A stretch of DNA of 64,000 nt from Dyadobacter sp. SG02 (lineage in GTDB: Bacteria > Bacteroidota > Bacteroidia > Cytophagales > Spirosomataceae). Below are positions 38,576 to 45,749 of the stretch, piece by piece; within the stretch, counting starts at the first letter, position 1; the number at the start of each line of letters is the position of its first letter. The DNA is taken from positions 310,001 through 374,000 of the forward strand of contig NZ_FNYL01000006.1 in the NCBI RefSeq assembly GCF_900109045.1, read 5' to 3'. Both the position numbers and the translations under genes were made by a program. Under the pieces are notes generated by a model. The model saw only the letters and a list, made by a program, of their open reading frames with translations, had not been told where the DNA came from and did no database searches.

Positions 38576-39682
38576 TTAACATCCTTTGCTGGTGATGATG
38601 ATGCTGGCATCGAGCTGCTCATACTGTGCGCCGATAGTCTTGCAAATCAGGTTGATCTTCTCGAACAGCGGCTCGTCGGAAAGCGAAGCGGTGAGGTAGC
38701 AGTTCTGCATCACTTCCGCATCGAAGACGATCTTCACACCATATGATTTTTCCAATGCCGCGAACACCTCCGTAATGGGCGTTCCCTTGAATTCAAATGA
38801 CTGTCGCTGTATCGGCAATTCCAGGAGTTTCGGATCTGGAATAAGACTTCTCGTGAGCCGTAACTCGTTGGGAGCGAAGGTGATCTGCTGATTGGGCGTG
38901 AGCACCATTCCGCCGAGCTTGTCATCCGCATGCTGGCTGGCAAGCGCCTCCTTCGTCATCGGGAATACCGAAACCTTGCCCGTTTTTACAACCACTTTCA
39001 CTTCCTGGTCGTCGAATGCGCTCACTTTAAAGCTGGTACCCAGTACTTTGGTCGCCAGCGTATGTGCATACACGTAAAAAGGTTTGTCGGGATTTTTAGC
39101 GACTTCAAAAAACGCTTCCCCTTTCAAAAACACCTCCCGCTTGCGGCCCTCGAAGCGGCGGGGGTAGGTAATGCGGCTGTCGGGCTGTAAAACCACCGAA
39201 CTACCGTCTTCCAGGATCACCAGTTTCGCTTCGTTACCCGTATTCACCGCCTCGATGAGCGGCTCTTTGATCTGGCTGAGGATCACTTTGTACTGATCCG
39301 ACTGTTTTTGCGAAAGCGTTTGTTTGTTGTACCACCATCCGGCGAACATGAGGATCAGCACGGAGGCAGCCATATGGTACCAGTTTGGCCTGAAACGCAG
39401 CCAAACCGACGATTTTTTTGCATTGTTTTCACCGATCGCGTGTGAGAGCCGGTAAATTTCATTAGCCACCTCCTCATCCGAAATCCGATCGAATACCGCT
39501 TCCGTCATCGCCAGGAAGTTCCGGGCGCGATTGACGAGGTCCAGTTTGTCCGGATGATGTTCCAGCCATTCGGTCCATGCGGCTTCATCGGCAGGGCTGT
39601 TGAACAGCACCCAGCGTCTGAAAGATGGATCGGCGGCCAGTTCCTCCGGAAGAAAATTGCGGTAATGGAGCATATAGGGCAA
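38576..39682 (-). CDS. FecR-family anti-sigma factor (locus 1)
   Basis: 368 residues; inner-membrane anti-sigma regulator that reads the state of the SusC STN domain. N-terminal cytoplasmic helices (1-100) with WTEWLEHHP, one membrane helix (about 107-124, MAASVLILMFAGWWY), then the FecR domain (YKVILSQIKE, GSSVVLQPDSRITYPRRF, EVFLKGEAFFEVAKNPDKPF, VLGTSFKVSAF) and a C-terminal STN-like DUF4974 domain. Transcribed toward susC with a 212-base gap. Its cognate sigma gene is not directly upstream: the next sigma lies 2.7 kb away past the protease cassette and an acyltransferase. Confidence 0.92.
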   Translation of the reverse strand: MPYMLHYRNFLPEELAADPSFRRWVLFNSPADEAAWTEWLEHHPDKLDLVNRARNFLAMTEAVFDRISDEEVANEIYRLSHAIGENNAKKSSVWLRFRPNWYHMAASVLILMFAGWWYNKQTLSQKQSDQYKVILSQIKEPLIEAVNTGNEAKLVILEDGSSVVLQPDSRITYPRRFEGRKREVFLKGEAFFEVAKNPDKPFYVYAHTLATKVLGTSFKVSAFDDQEVKVVVKTGKVSVFPMTKEALASQHADDKLGGMVLTPNQQITFAPNELRLTRSLIPDPKLLELPIQRQSFEFKGTPITEVFAALEKSYGVKIVFDAEVMQNCYLTASLSDEPLFEKINLICKTIGAQYEQLDASIIITSKGC

Positions 39683-39874
39683 ATAATAATATGGCTAATT
39701 TTAATAAGGATGCGAGAACATTGGGTCAATACTCTTCTTTTGGAAATTAATTTTTGAAAAATTTCGAAACGGCGAATAATGTCTGGCGCGGCACGGCGAC
39801 AACCGGGTTTATTGACCGTTAATTGGCAGATATTAGCCGAAGATTCATTGGTTGATTTTTAGGATATCAAAAGC

Positions 39875-39905
39875 TTGGTGTTTTTGGTATCGACTCGTAT
39901 CTTTA
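39875..39905 (+). promoter_or_regulatory. Candidate promoter of the ImmA/IrrE cassette
   Basis: TTG at 39875-39877 and TATCTTTA at 39898-39905, 20 bases apart, one mismatch from TAnnTTTG, leaving a leader of about 50 bases. The rest of the 282-base gap between FecR and the cassette (39683-39964) holds nothing I recognise. Confidence 0.35.
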
Positions 39906-39964
39906 TGTAACAAGTCGAAGATAATTCTGGAAAATTAATTGATAACTTAGAAAGCGTAACCGAG

Positions 39965-40462
39965 ATGAGATACCCCATGACTCCGGACTATCAAAGAGCG
40001 AAAGGCGAAGCTATTCACCTGCTGCATCAATATGGATTGGAGAAGCCACCCGTCAACCCGATGGATATCGCGAAGGACTTAGGGGTAAAGGTATCTTTCG
40101 TTGAATTTGAGAAGGATCTTAACAATATATCGGGGTTTTACGATTTCGAGGAGGACACGATATATGTGAATAAAAATGAATATCCACTGAGGAAGACTTT
40201 CACGATCGCGCATGAGTTAGGCCACAGAATATTGCATGCGGAGTGGGCGAAATCTTCGGACTATAAGGTGCTGATGCGCGGAGATGTGCGTACGGACGAC
40301 CCTAAGGAGGCGGAAGCCAATGCGTTCGCGGCTAATCTGCTTGTCCCACGGTTTATGCTCAATAAATACTGGGAGGAGTTCTCCGCCACACAGCTTTCCG
40401 AGTTGTTTGTAGTATCTGTTCCGGTGATCAGGAACAGGATTTCTTTCGAATATGGAGTCTAA
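39965..40462 (+). CDS. ImmA/IrrE-family metallo-endopeptidase
   Basis: 165 residues. The zinc site is HELGH (83-87) in TIAHELGHRILHAEW, and the third ligand is probably a Glu in PKEAEANAFAANLLVP, as in ImmA/IrrE proteases. The N-terminal helix MTPDYQRAKGEAIHLLHQYG is also typical. Family members cleave repressors or antitoxins, usually with an HTH partner encoded next door. Here no HTH gene is adjacent; the following gene overlaps by 11 bases and codes for a membrane protein instead. Confidence 0.88.
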   Translation: MRYPMTPDYQRAKGEAIHLLHQYGLEKPPVNPMDIAKDLGVKVSFVEFEKDLNNISGFYDFEEDTIYVNKNEYPLRKTFTIAHELGHRILHAEWAKSSDYKVLMRGDVRTDDPKEAEANAFAANLLVPRFMLNKYWEEFSATQLSELFVVSVPVIRNRISFEYGV

Positions 40463-40832
40463 GAGGATTCAAGCAAAGAGGGGGATTATAAAGACAGAGC
40501 AGACAGACATAGAGTTAAGCGAGAAACAACTCGCCGCCCGTCAAATGGAGTTTGAAATTGCCAAGGAGCAGAACCGGCATGAAAAGGAAATGCGAAGCAC
40601 GGAACTGGGCTTTTTAGGTTGGTTTTTTGGGGATGGGCGGAATACGCAAACTTTCGTTGCATTAATCGCTGTTTTTTCGGGAGTAATGATTTTTGGGACA
40701 TGCCTGGTAGCCGCATACCGGAAGCCGGTAGAAGCACATTTCTGGTCAGATGCCGGTTTGAAGGCATTGGCATTTGCGGGGACTTCACTGGGGTATTTGT
40801 TCGGAAGAGGGGCGGTTGGAAGTAGGAAGTAA
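40452..40832 (+). CDS. Small membrane protein with coiled coil, unknown function
   Basis: 126 residues. Residues 10-50 are a charged helix likely to form a coiled coil (KQLAARQMEFEIAKEQNRHE). Then come a membrane segment at about 67-88 (FVALIAVFSGVMIFGTCLVAA) and a second weaker one at about 103-120. The N-terminus overlaps the protease gene by 11 bases, which implies coupled translation. I know no family for it. A substrate, regulator or effector of the protease are all possible. Confidence 0.7.
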   Translation: MESKRIQAKRGIIKTEQTDIELSEKQLAARQMEFEIAKEQNRHEKEMRSTELGFLGWFFGDGRNTQTFVALIAVFSGVMIFGTCLVAAYRKPVEAHFWSDAGLKALAFAGTSLGYLFGRGAVGSRK

Positions 40833-40848
40833 CAACTAAATCTTAAAG

Positions 40849-41010
40849 ATGAATCTGACTATCGTAATAACTCCTGACGACGAAATGCTGATCGCACAAG
40901 TTCTGGAGGTGCCTGGGGTCATAACGCAGGGGAGAAATATCAAACAGGTTATGGAAAATATCCAGGACGCACTTGAACTGTACTTTCTGGATCTGACAAA
41001 TTCTGAGTAG
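40849..41010 (+). CDS. HicB-like small protein, 53 residues
   Basis: Reads MNLTIVITPDDEMLIAQVLE, then VPGVITQGRNIKQVMENIQD and ALELYFLDLTNSE, ending TAG at 41008-41010. This is the beta-beta-alpha pattern of HicB-type partial RNase H folds (strand, V-x-E-V/L-P-G, then EALENIKEAIELY-like helix). HicB antitoxins carry in addition a DNA-binding tail, which this one lacks. No HicA toxin gene is adjacent. It begins 17 bases after the membrane-protein gene, so it probably belongs to the same transcript. Confidence 0.7.
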   Translation: MNLTIVITPDDEMLIAQVLEVPGVITQGRNIKQVMENIQDALELYFLDLTNSE

Positions 41011-41023
41011 CCAGGTTGAATAG

Positions 41024-42259
41024 TTAAAGATACTTTGCAAGAAGCTTCACTTTTCGCAGTTGAATCGCTAGCAACCAACTACCGGCAACTGATGCTACAA
41101 ATGTTATTACAAACTTGGCGAATGCGGCAAGCGGTATATCAAGCAACAAGTATTGTCCCCAAATCACGAACGGATAATGCAGCAAATAGATCAGATACGC
41201 GTGATCCGAGAGGGAGTTCCATACGGTATTTGGCTTTTTGACGAGTGCGCGGAAAGTGGTCAGAAACGCAATGCAACTGAATGTGCATGACGAAGAGTAA
41301 ATTGTGTAGTAGATAAGGTATCCTTGAAACTCGGTTAATGTACTGTTTTTAACGAGTGTGGTCAGGTAGGGCGATGAGATCGTTAGTAACGTATATGCTA
41401 GTCCGCACGCTAACGCCCAGAACGGCCAGCGACGTACGAGCGTGGAGGAATTGCTGAACATTCCTTCATTAAAGTTCACATGACCCAGCCAGGCGCCGAG
41501 TAGGAAATAGCCGAAGTACAATGCAACCCGACTGACCTGGAAATCGAACGGCCCGAAGCCGGTCCATTTGTACGGCCCAAGCCAGAATGCGAATGGAACG
41601 TACAATGCGAACGTGAATAAGAACCAGGAAAGAATCAACGCTGCGGGTTTACAAAGGCGAGGTATGCGTGTACCTGCCCTCACGGAAGGAGTAAATGCCG
41701 GGCGGAGCGGGGTGTAAATAACCGCGAATGTAATGCTGAATGTAAAAAGTACCCAAATGAACCACGGAGGACCCACGGGCCATTGCTCGATGAAGAAAAA
41801 ATCAGTTACGTACGCGGTCAGGGGCGCGCTCCCGTGTGCGAGCAGGTATGCGGGATAATGCGCGATAAGATTCAGGATCGTACCACCAGCGATGAAGGGA
41901 ATAAACAACCTGTAAAGACGGTCCCGGATAAATGCGACGGCTCCTTTTCGCTCAATGCTTTTGATAACGAATAACCCGGCGATCAGGAACATCAGCGACA
42001 TGAAGAACACATCGTTGAAATTTTCGAAAATATCCAACCCTATCCAGCGCCGGGAGTCGACGACCGGATGCGTGGAGCGGATGTAGGCAACCTTGTCAAA
42101 ATGGGCAAAGGTCGTGTATGCGAGAGAGGAGTGGTGGGCAACCACCAGAATGGTCAAAAAAGAACGAAGGTAATCGATCCAGAGCGTTCTGCTGGGAGCT
42201 TGTTGCATGGGCTGTGAGTTGTTACCGGAAGGATGCATTAAATGAACGCCCGGTTGCAT
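41024..42259 (-). CDS. Acyltransferase family 3 (OafA-like) membrane protein
   Basis: 411 residues with about ten membrane helices. The N-terminal LWIDYLRSFLTILVVAHHSS matches the start of family-3 acyltransferases, with the catalytic His in the VAHH pair; the second conserved region, DVFFMSLMFLIAGLFV, and the C-terminal SDHAYLIYLLHYPFVIWGQY also fit. Such enzymes acylate sugars or glycopeptides at the membrane; target unknown. The start ATG used (42259) is followed by a possibly extra 20 residues; an internal Met could be the real one. Convergent with the HicB-like gene (13 bases apart). Confidence 0.85.
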   Translation of the reverse strand: MQPGVHLMHPSGNNSQPMQQAPSRTLWIDYLRSFLTILVVAHHSSLAYTTFAHFDKVAYIRSTHPVVDSRRWIGLDIFENFNDVFFMSLMFLIAGLFVIKSIERKGAVAFIRDRLYRLFIPFIAGGTILNLIAHYPAYLLAHGSAPLTAYVTDFFFIEQWPVGPPWFIWVLFTFSITFAVIYTPLRPAFTPSVRAGTRIPRLCKPAALILSWFLFTFALYVPFAFWLGPYKWTGFGPFDFQVSRVALYFGYFLLGAWLGHVNFNEGMFSNSSTLVRRWPFWALACGLAYTLLTISSPYLTTLVKNSTLTEFQGYLIYYTIYSSSCTFSCIAFLTTFRALVKKPNTVWNSLSDHAYLIYLLHYPFVIWGQYLLLDIPLAAFAKFVITFVASVAGSWLLAIQLRKVKLLAKYL

Positions 42260-42344
42260 GAGGCCGTGATTTTCAGGAAAGATAGAGCAATGGTTTTTGG
42301 TGATTCCAGCGCTGGAATTTGATGCCGCAAGTTGGCAAGATCAG

Positions 42345-42956
42345 CTAGAATTGTAACGCGAAGCAAAGCAACAGCAGGTTGCTGATCGGGTGAATGTGCT
42401 GTTTCAGCGCGGTGATCGCCTTGAAAAGCAGGTTCGCTACCGATTGCCGGTTTACCTGCATGAGGTCGGCGATCTGTTCGTTGTCCATGCCTTCAAAGTA
42501 TTTGAGGAAGACAGCTTCCTTCTGGCGGCGGGGCAGCTCCTCGATGGCACAGCGTACTTTGACCTGATTTTCGCTCAGCAGTTCGTTCCGCTCAATTTCG
42601 GTTTCGACTGTCTGATAATCGGAGACCTGGCCGGCTTCGTCGATGTCGAGGAAGGGATGCGAGCCGTTGCTGCGGCGGAATTCCTGCATGAGCTGATTGC
42701 GCAATGCACGGAGGAAGTAGATGGTAACGAACTGGATCTGAATGTTCTGACGTCGTTCCCAGATGTGGATCATCAGGTCCTGAACGGCGTCTTTGATGAA
42801 TTCCCTATCGGAAGTGAAGTTGCAGGCGTAATTGAACAGCGTGCGGTACTGTTTGTCGGCGAGCTGGCAAAATGCCAGACTGTCCCCGGCCTGGCTTTGG
42901 TGCCAGAGATTTAAAAGAATTTCATTCTCCTCAGCGATGCGTTGTTTCTTGTTCAA
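42345..42956 (-). CDS. ECF-type RNA polymerase sigma factor (locus 1)
   Basis: 203 residues. Region 2 (FNYACNFTSDREFIKDAVQD, LMIHIWERRQNIQ) and region 4 (LPRRQKEAVFLKYFEGMDNE, QIADLMQVNRQSVANLL) are both clear; this is the type of sigma factor that pairs with FecR in SusCD loci. On the same strand as FecR/SusC of locus 1, but separated from FecR by the acyltransferase gene and the oppositely oriented protease cassette. A CAGTTAA-N5-TTAACTG inverted repeat (42969-42987) lies 12 bases upstream of the start. Confidence 0.9.
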   Translation of the reverse strand: MNKKQRIAEENEILLNLWHQSQAGDSLAFCQLADKQYRTLFNYACNFTSDREFIKDAVQDLMIHIWERRQNIQIQFVTIYFLRALRNQLMQEFRRSNGSHPFLDIDEAGQVSDYQTVETEIERNELLSENQVKVRCAIEELPRRQKEAVFLKYFEGMDNEQIADLMQVNRQSVANLLFKAITALKQHIHPISNLLLLCFALQF

Positions 42957-42968
42957 TTCTTGTCGGGT

Positions 42969-42987
42969 CAGTTAAACAAATTAACTG
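42969..42987 (-). promoter_or_regulatory. Inverted repeat upstream of sigma factor gene
   Basis: CAGTTAA and TTAACTG around a five-base centre, 12 bases from the start codon. Possibly an operator; no regulator is known. Confidence 0.3.
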
Positions 42988-43168
42988 TTTAATCGGGATA
43001 ATCTAAAATATAAGTCCGACTTTATTTTTAGTGAGCGAATTTAATCCTGGTGAATTGTATTATTCCGAAATAAAAATTTGACAAAAGTGAAGTGAGTAGC
43101 CCGTTGTGAGTGTTTGGTTACTTTTGGAATTAGGAGGAAAGGAAGAAGTTCCCATTCCTCCCTTTCAC

Positions 43169-43636
43169 CTAGACGTAAGCAATACAGTCGATCTCGACGA
43201 GTGAATCGCCTGGTACGCCGCCGTAAACGGCAACGGTCGTACGGCATGGGGGCTTGCTGCCGAAACGACCTTTATAGGCCTCGTTCATGGCTTTGTAGTC
43301 GTTCAGATCGTGAAGGAATACCGAGCATTTCAGCACTTTTTCCATTGAAGAACCTGCTTTGATGAGCTCTTTTTCCAACTCGTCGAGCACGTGCTTGGTG
43401 TGAGCGGTGATGTCGCCGTCGAAGTGGGCGCCTTTGCCTGCTACGAAAACGAGGTTGTTAAACTTTGTATGGCCCGAGAAAAGGGGTACGTCCTGGTACA
43501 TTTCTACGTCGCCCACTTCCTTTTGAGGTGCGGCTGCCGCTACTTCTGCATTGGCTTTGGACGCAACGCCGATACCTGCGATACCGGCAACGGAAGCAAA
43601 GAGTTTTTTGATAAGAGATCTTCTTTCAGATTTCAT
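43169..43636 (-). CDS. Tat-exported RidA-family protein (enamine/imine deaminase)
   Basis: 155 residues. RidA hydrolyses the reactive enamines released by PLP enzymes. The N-terminus (MKSERRSLIKKLFASVAG, then AKANAE-like KANAE) has a twin-arginine motif with a hydrophobic core, so this copy is probably exported folded. The fold from 40 on is RidA: VFVAGKGAHFDGD, HTKHVLDELEKELIKAGSS, KCSVFLHDLNDY, and the catalytic Arg in KPPCRTTVAVYG, with Glu in LVEIDCIAYV. Normal RidA is cytosolic and about 125 residues, so the signal accounts for the extra length. It is the last gene of the second locus going left, beside the propeller dehydrogenase. Confidence 0.85.
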   Translation of the reverse strand: MKSERRSLIKKLFASVAGIAGIGVASKANAEVAAAAPQKEVGDVEMYQDVPLFSGHTKFNNLVFVAGKGAHFDGDITAHTKHVLDELEKELIKAGSSMEKVLKCSVFLHDLNDYKAMNEAYKGRFGSKPPCRTTVAVYGGVPGDSLVEIDCIAYV

Positions 43637-43673
43637 AACAGATTAATTAAGGTTATATGTAGAACGAGATGTA

Positions 43674-45155
43674 TTACGAAGTTTTCTTTTTGGCTTTTTT
43701 CGCCAGCTTGTCGTTGGCTGGCAACGTGATTTTCCAAAGGCTTCCTCCGGCTTTGTTACCGCCTTGCTTGCCGCCGTATTCAATGACATACAGTGTGTTA
43801 CCAATAAGTAGTGCATCCGTGGGAGCAGTGAAGTTATTGATAATGCTGGTGGTTTTGGTTTTGTAATTGTCGGTCTTTTTATCGTAAACCATTTCCAGAT
43901 GAAGCAGGTCCTTGCCATATCTGCGCAATGGATTCGGGTTTACGACGCCGTTACGCGGGCCGCCGGTGTAACGGATCACGAAGCCGTCGCCGGTGAATTC
44001 CTTGCCCAATGCATTATGGGTATCGAAGAAAATACCCAGCGGTGATGAATGCGCATTGAACGTGCCTACGGTAGCGCCGGTCGTGTCGCCGTCCATTACC
44101 ACGCCGGTTTTACGGTCGCGGTACTCGTTGGCATCCGGGCCCATGTTTTGCACCGAGGGAGAGAACTTCACGCCGGCCGGCCGTTTCGGAAAGTCGGGGT
44201 CGTTGTGAAAGTATTTCATGAGGAATGCGAATGCGAATTTGCTCAGGAAAGGATCTTTTTCAGGGTCCGGGTTGAAATCCGGGAACTGCTGCGGGTTTTC
44301 GATGCCGCCCATTACCCATGGAAAGCCATAATGATGCCCCTTGCGCACCCAGAACATGTCTTCCGGGTGGTCGTAGTCACCGGAGTTGGAAACTGCGAAG
44401 AGATTGCCTTTTGCGTCGAATGCCATGTCGTAGGCATTGCGGATGCCTTCGGCGAAAATGTAGCCGTCGGCTTTCAGTTTGGCCAGATCGGTCGAAATTA
44501 AGAGATCTTTGGAGTTGATCGGGAAGCGGAAAATGTTTGCCGTGAGCGCATTGTCGCGTGCATTGGGATATTCTCCGCCGTTGTCCTGCACTTCGCCGTG
44601 GTCAGTGCGGGCGCCGGTGTTAACGTAAATGTATTTGCCATCCGGACTGATTTCCAACGCGTTCCAGCCGTGGTCGAAGGTCGTTTTATTTGCGCCGTAC
44701 TCGACGGTATTGAAAACGACCGTCATCTCCGGCTTGTCGACGCCCTGCTTCATTTCGTAGCGGACCATCCGGCCTTTGTTGCCTTTGTTGTTGTTCACAC
44801 TCACATTGCCTGCCAGGAAGAGGGTATTGCCGTGGAATGCAGCGCCTTGCAAGCGCGGAATGCCGTGGTCTTCTACGGATAGCAGCTTTTTGCTCACGGG
44901 CTTGCCGTCCTCGACAACGATTTTAACTACATCACCAAAAAAAGTGGTGTAGTACATTTCGCCGGTAATGGGATGTTGGATCAGGCGGACCGCTTCCGGT
45001 TCCACTTTCATGTACTCCTCAATGGTAATGTCGTCGCGAAGTGCTTTGGGGACGGACGTGGTGACCTCCCGTTGTTGTCCGAAAACATGAAACGTCATGC
45101 CCAGGGCGAGCACCGACGTGAATCCGGATTTGATGATACGGCTGTAATGTAACAT
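43674..45155 (-). CDS. Exported PQQ-dependent sugar dehydrogenase-like beta-propeller protein
   Basis: 493 residues, Sec signal 1-26 (ends in FHVFGQ). The body is a six-bladed propeller of the sorbosone/glucose dehydrogenase type: HGIPRLQGAAFHGNTLFLAG, GWNALEISPDGKYIYVNTGA, FAEGIRNAYDMAFDAKGNLF, VRKGHHYGFPWVMGG. The conserved residues that bind PQQ and calcium in this family lie in the EGIRNAYDMAF and YGFPW stretches. The C-terminus (KLAKKAKKKTS) is basic. A c-type cytochrome gene follows 36 bases upstream on the same strand, a natural electron acceptor. Substrate unknown. Confidence 0.75.
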   Translation of the reverse strand: MLHYSRIIKSGFTSVLALGMTFHVFGQQREVTTSVPKALRDDITIEEYMKVEPEAVRLIQHPITGEMYYTTFFGDVVKIVVEDGKPVSKKLLSVEDHGIPRLQGAAFHGNTLFLAGNVSVNNNKGNKGRMVRYEMKQGVDKPEMTVVFNTVEYGANKTTFDHGWNALEISPDGKYIYVNTGARTDHGEVQDNGGEYPNARDNALTANIFRFPINSKDLLISTDLAKLKADGYIFAEGIRNAYDMAFDAKGNLFAVSNSGDYDHPEDMFWVRKGHHYGFPWVMGGIENPQQFPDFNPDPEKDPFLSKFAFAFLMKYFHNDPDFPKRPAGVKFSPSVQNMGPDANEYRDRKTGVVMDGDTTGATVGTFNAHSSPLGIFFDTHNALGKEFTGDGFVIRYTGGPRNGVVNPNPLRRYGKDLLHLEMVYDKKTDNYKTKTTSIINNFTAPTDALLIGNTLYVIEYGGKQGGNKAGGSLWKITLPANDKLAKKAKKKTS

Positions 45156-45191
45156 AGTGTTTTAAGGGGTCTAGGATATTTCAAAAGGGTA

Positions 45192-45623
45192 TTACTCGGT
45201 TTTGCCCAAATGCCGGATGTATGCCACAAGCTGCCAGCGCTGCTCGGCGGTGAACACATCCTGGAACGGCGGCATATTGCCCCGGCCGTTCGACATTTTC
45301 CAGAACAGTGAGCCGTCGCTTTGGGCTTTTACCAGGGTATCATGAAAATTGGCCGGTTTCTGGCCCAGCGCACCTCCTGCGGCCCCGTCGCCGTAGCCGC
45401 CCTCGCCATGGCAGGAAGAGCAGTATAATGTAAACAGCTCTTCGCCCTGCGCGAGCGTAAGCGGCTCCTCATGGAAAGGGCTTTTCAGCGTATCGGCCCA
45501 GGCCGGTGCCTTCCATGGGTCCTGGGTATCGTGTGTGAAAGTGTTCTTTTCGGAAGAAAACCCCGCGAGGCCGATCCCGGAAAGAATGATAAAGCTTGCG
45601 GCTATAATATTGTTTTTCAACAT
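45192..45623 (-). CDS. Exported c-type cytochrome
   Basis: 143 residues; signal sequence 1-22 without a clear lipobox. Haem attachment CSSCH (C68, C71, H72), and the Met axial ligand in GNMPPFQDVF. The length and the C-terminal helix RWQLVAYIRHLGK fit a class I monohaem cytochrome c. Likely electron acceptor for the neighbouring propeller dehydrogenases. Intergenic gap to the next gene upstream (45624-45749) contains an imperfect hairpin. Confidence 0.9.
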   Translation of the reverse strand: MLKNNIIAASFIILSGIGLAGFSSEKNTFTHDTQDPWKAPAWADTLKSPFHEEPLTLAQGEELFTLYCSSCHGEGGYGDGAAGGALGQKPANFHDTLVKAQSDGSLFWKMSNGRGNMPPFQDVFTAEQRWQLVAYIRHLGKTE

Positions 45624-45660
45624 GAATATACAGAAATGGTGAGTTAGTTACTTTGCCATT

Positions 45661-45730
45661 CTTCCTCCAACCCCTTTAAAGGAACACTCAATTGCCGGAG
45701 AGTAATATCCGCTTAAACGGGGTTGGAAGA
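45661..45730. repeat. Imperfect 70-nt hairpin between cytochrome gene and dehydrogenase-cytochrome gene
   Basis: Arms TTCCTCCAACCCCTTTAA (45662-45679) and TTAAACGGGGTTGGAAGA (45713-45730) pair with a three-base bulge; a small ACTC/GAGT stem lies inside. May end or process the dehydrogenase transcript. Confidence 0.6.
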
Positions 45731-45749
45731 TGAATGGCGTAATATCCTG

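Noticed and set aside
40849..41010. Full HicAB toxin-antitoxin module
   Set aside because: There is no HicA-type gene beside it, and the HicB-like protein lacks a DNA-binding tail; I only report it as HicB-like.
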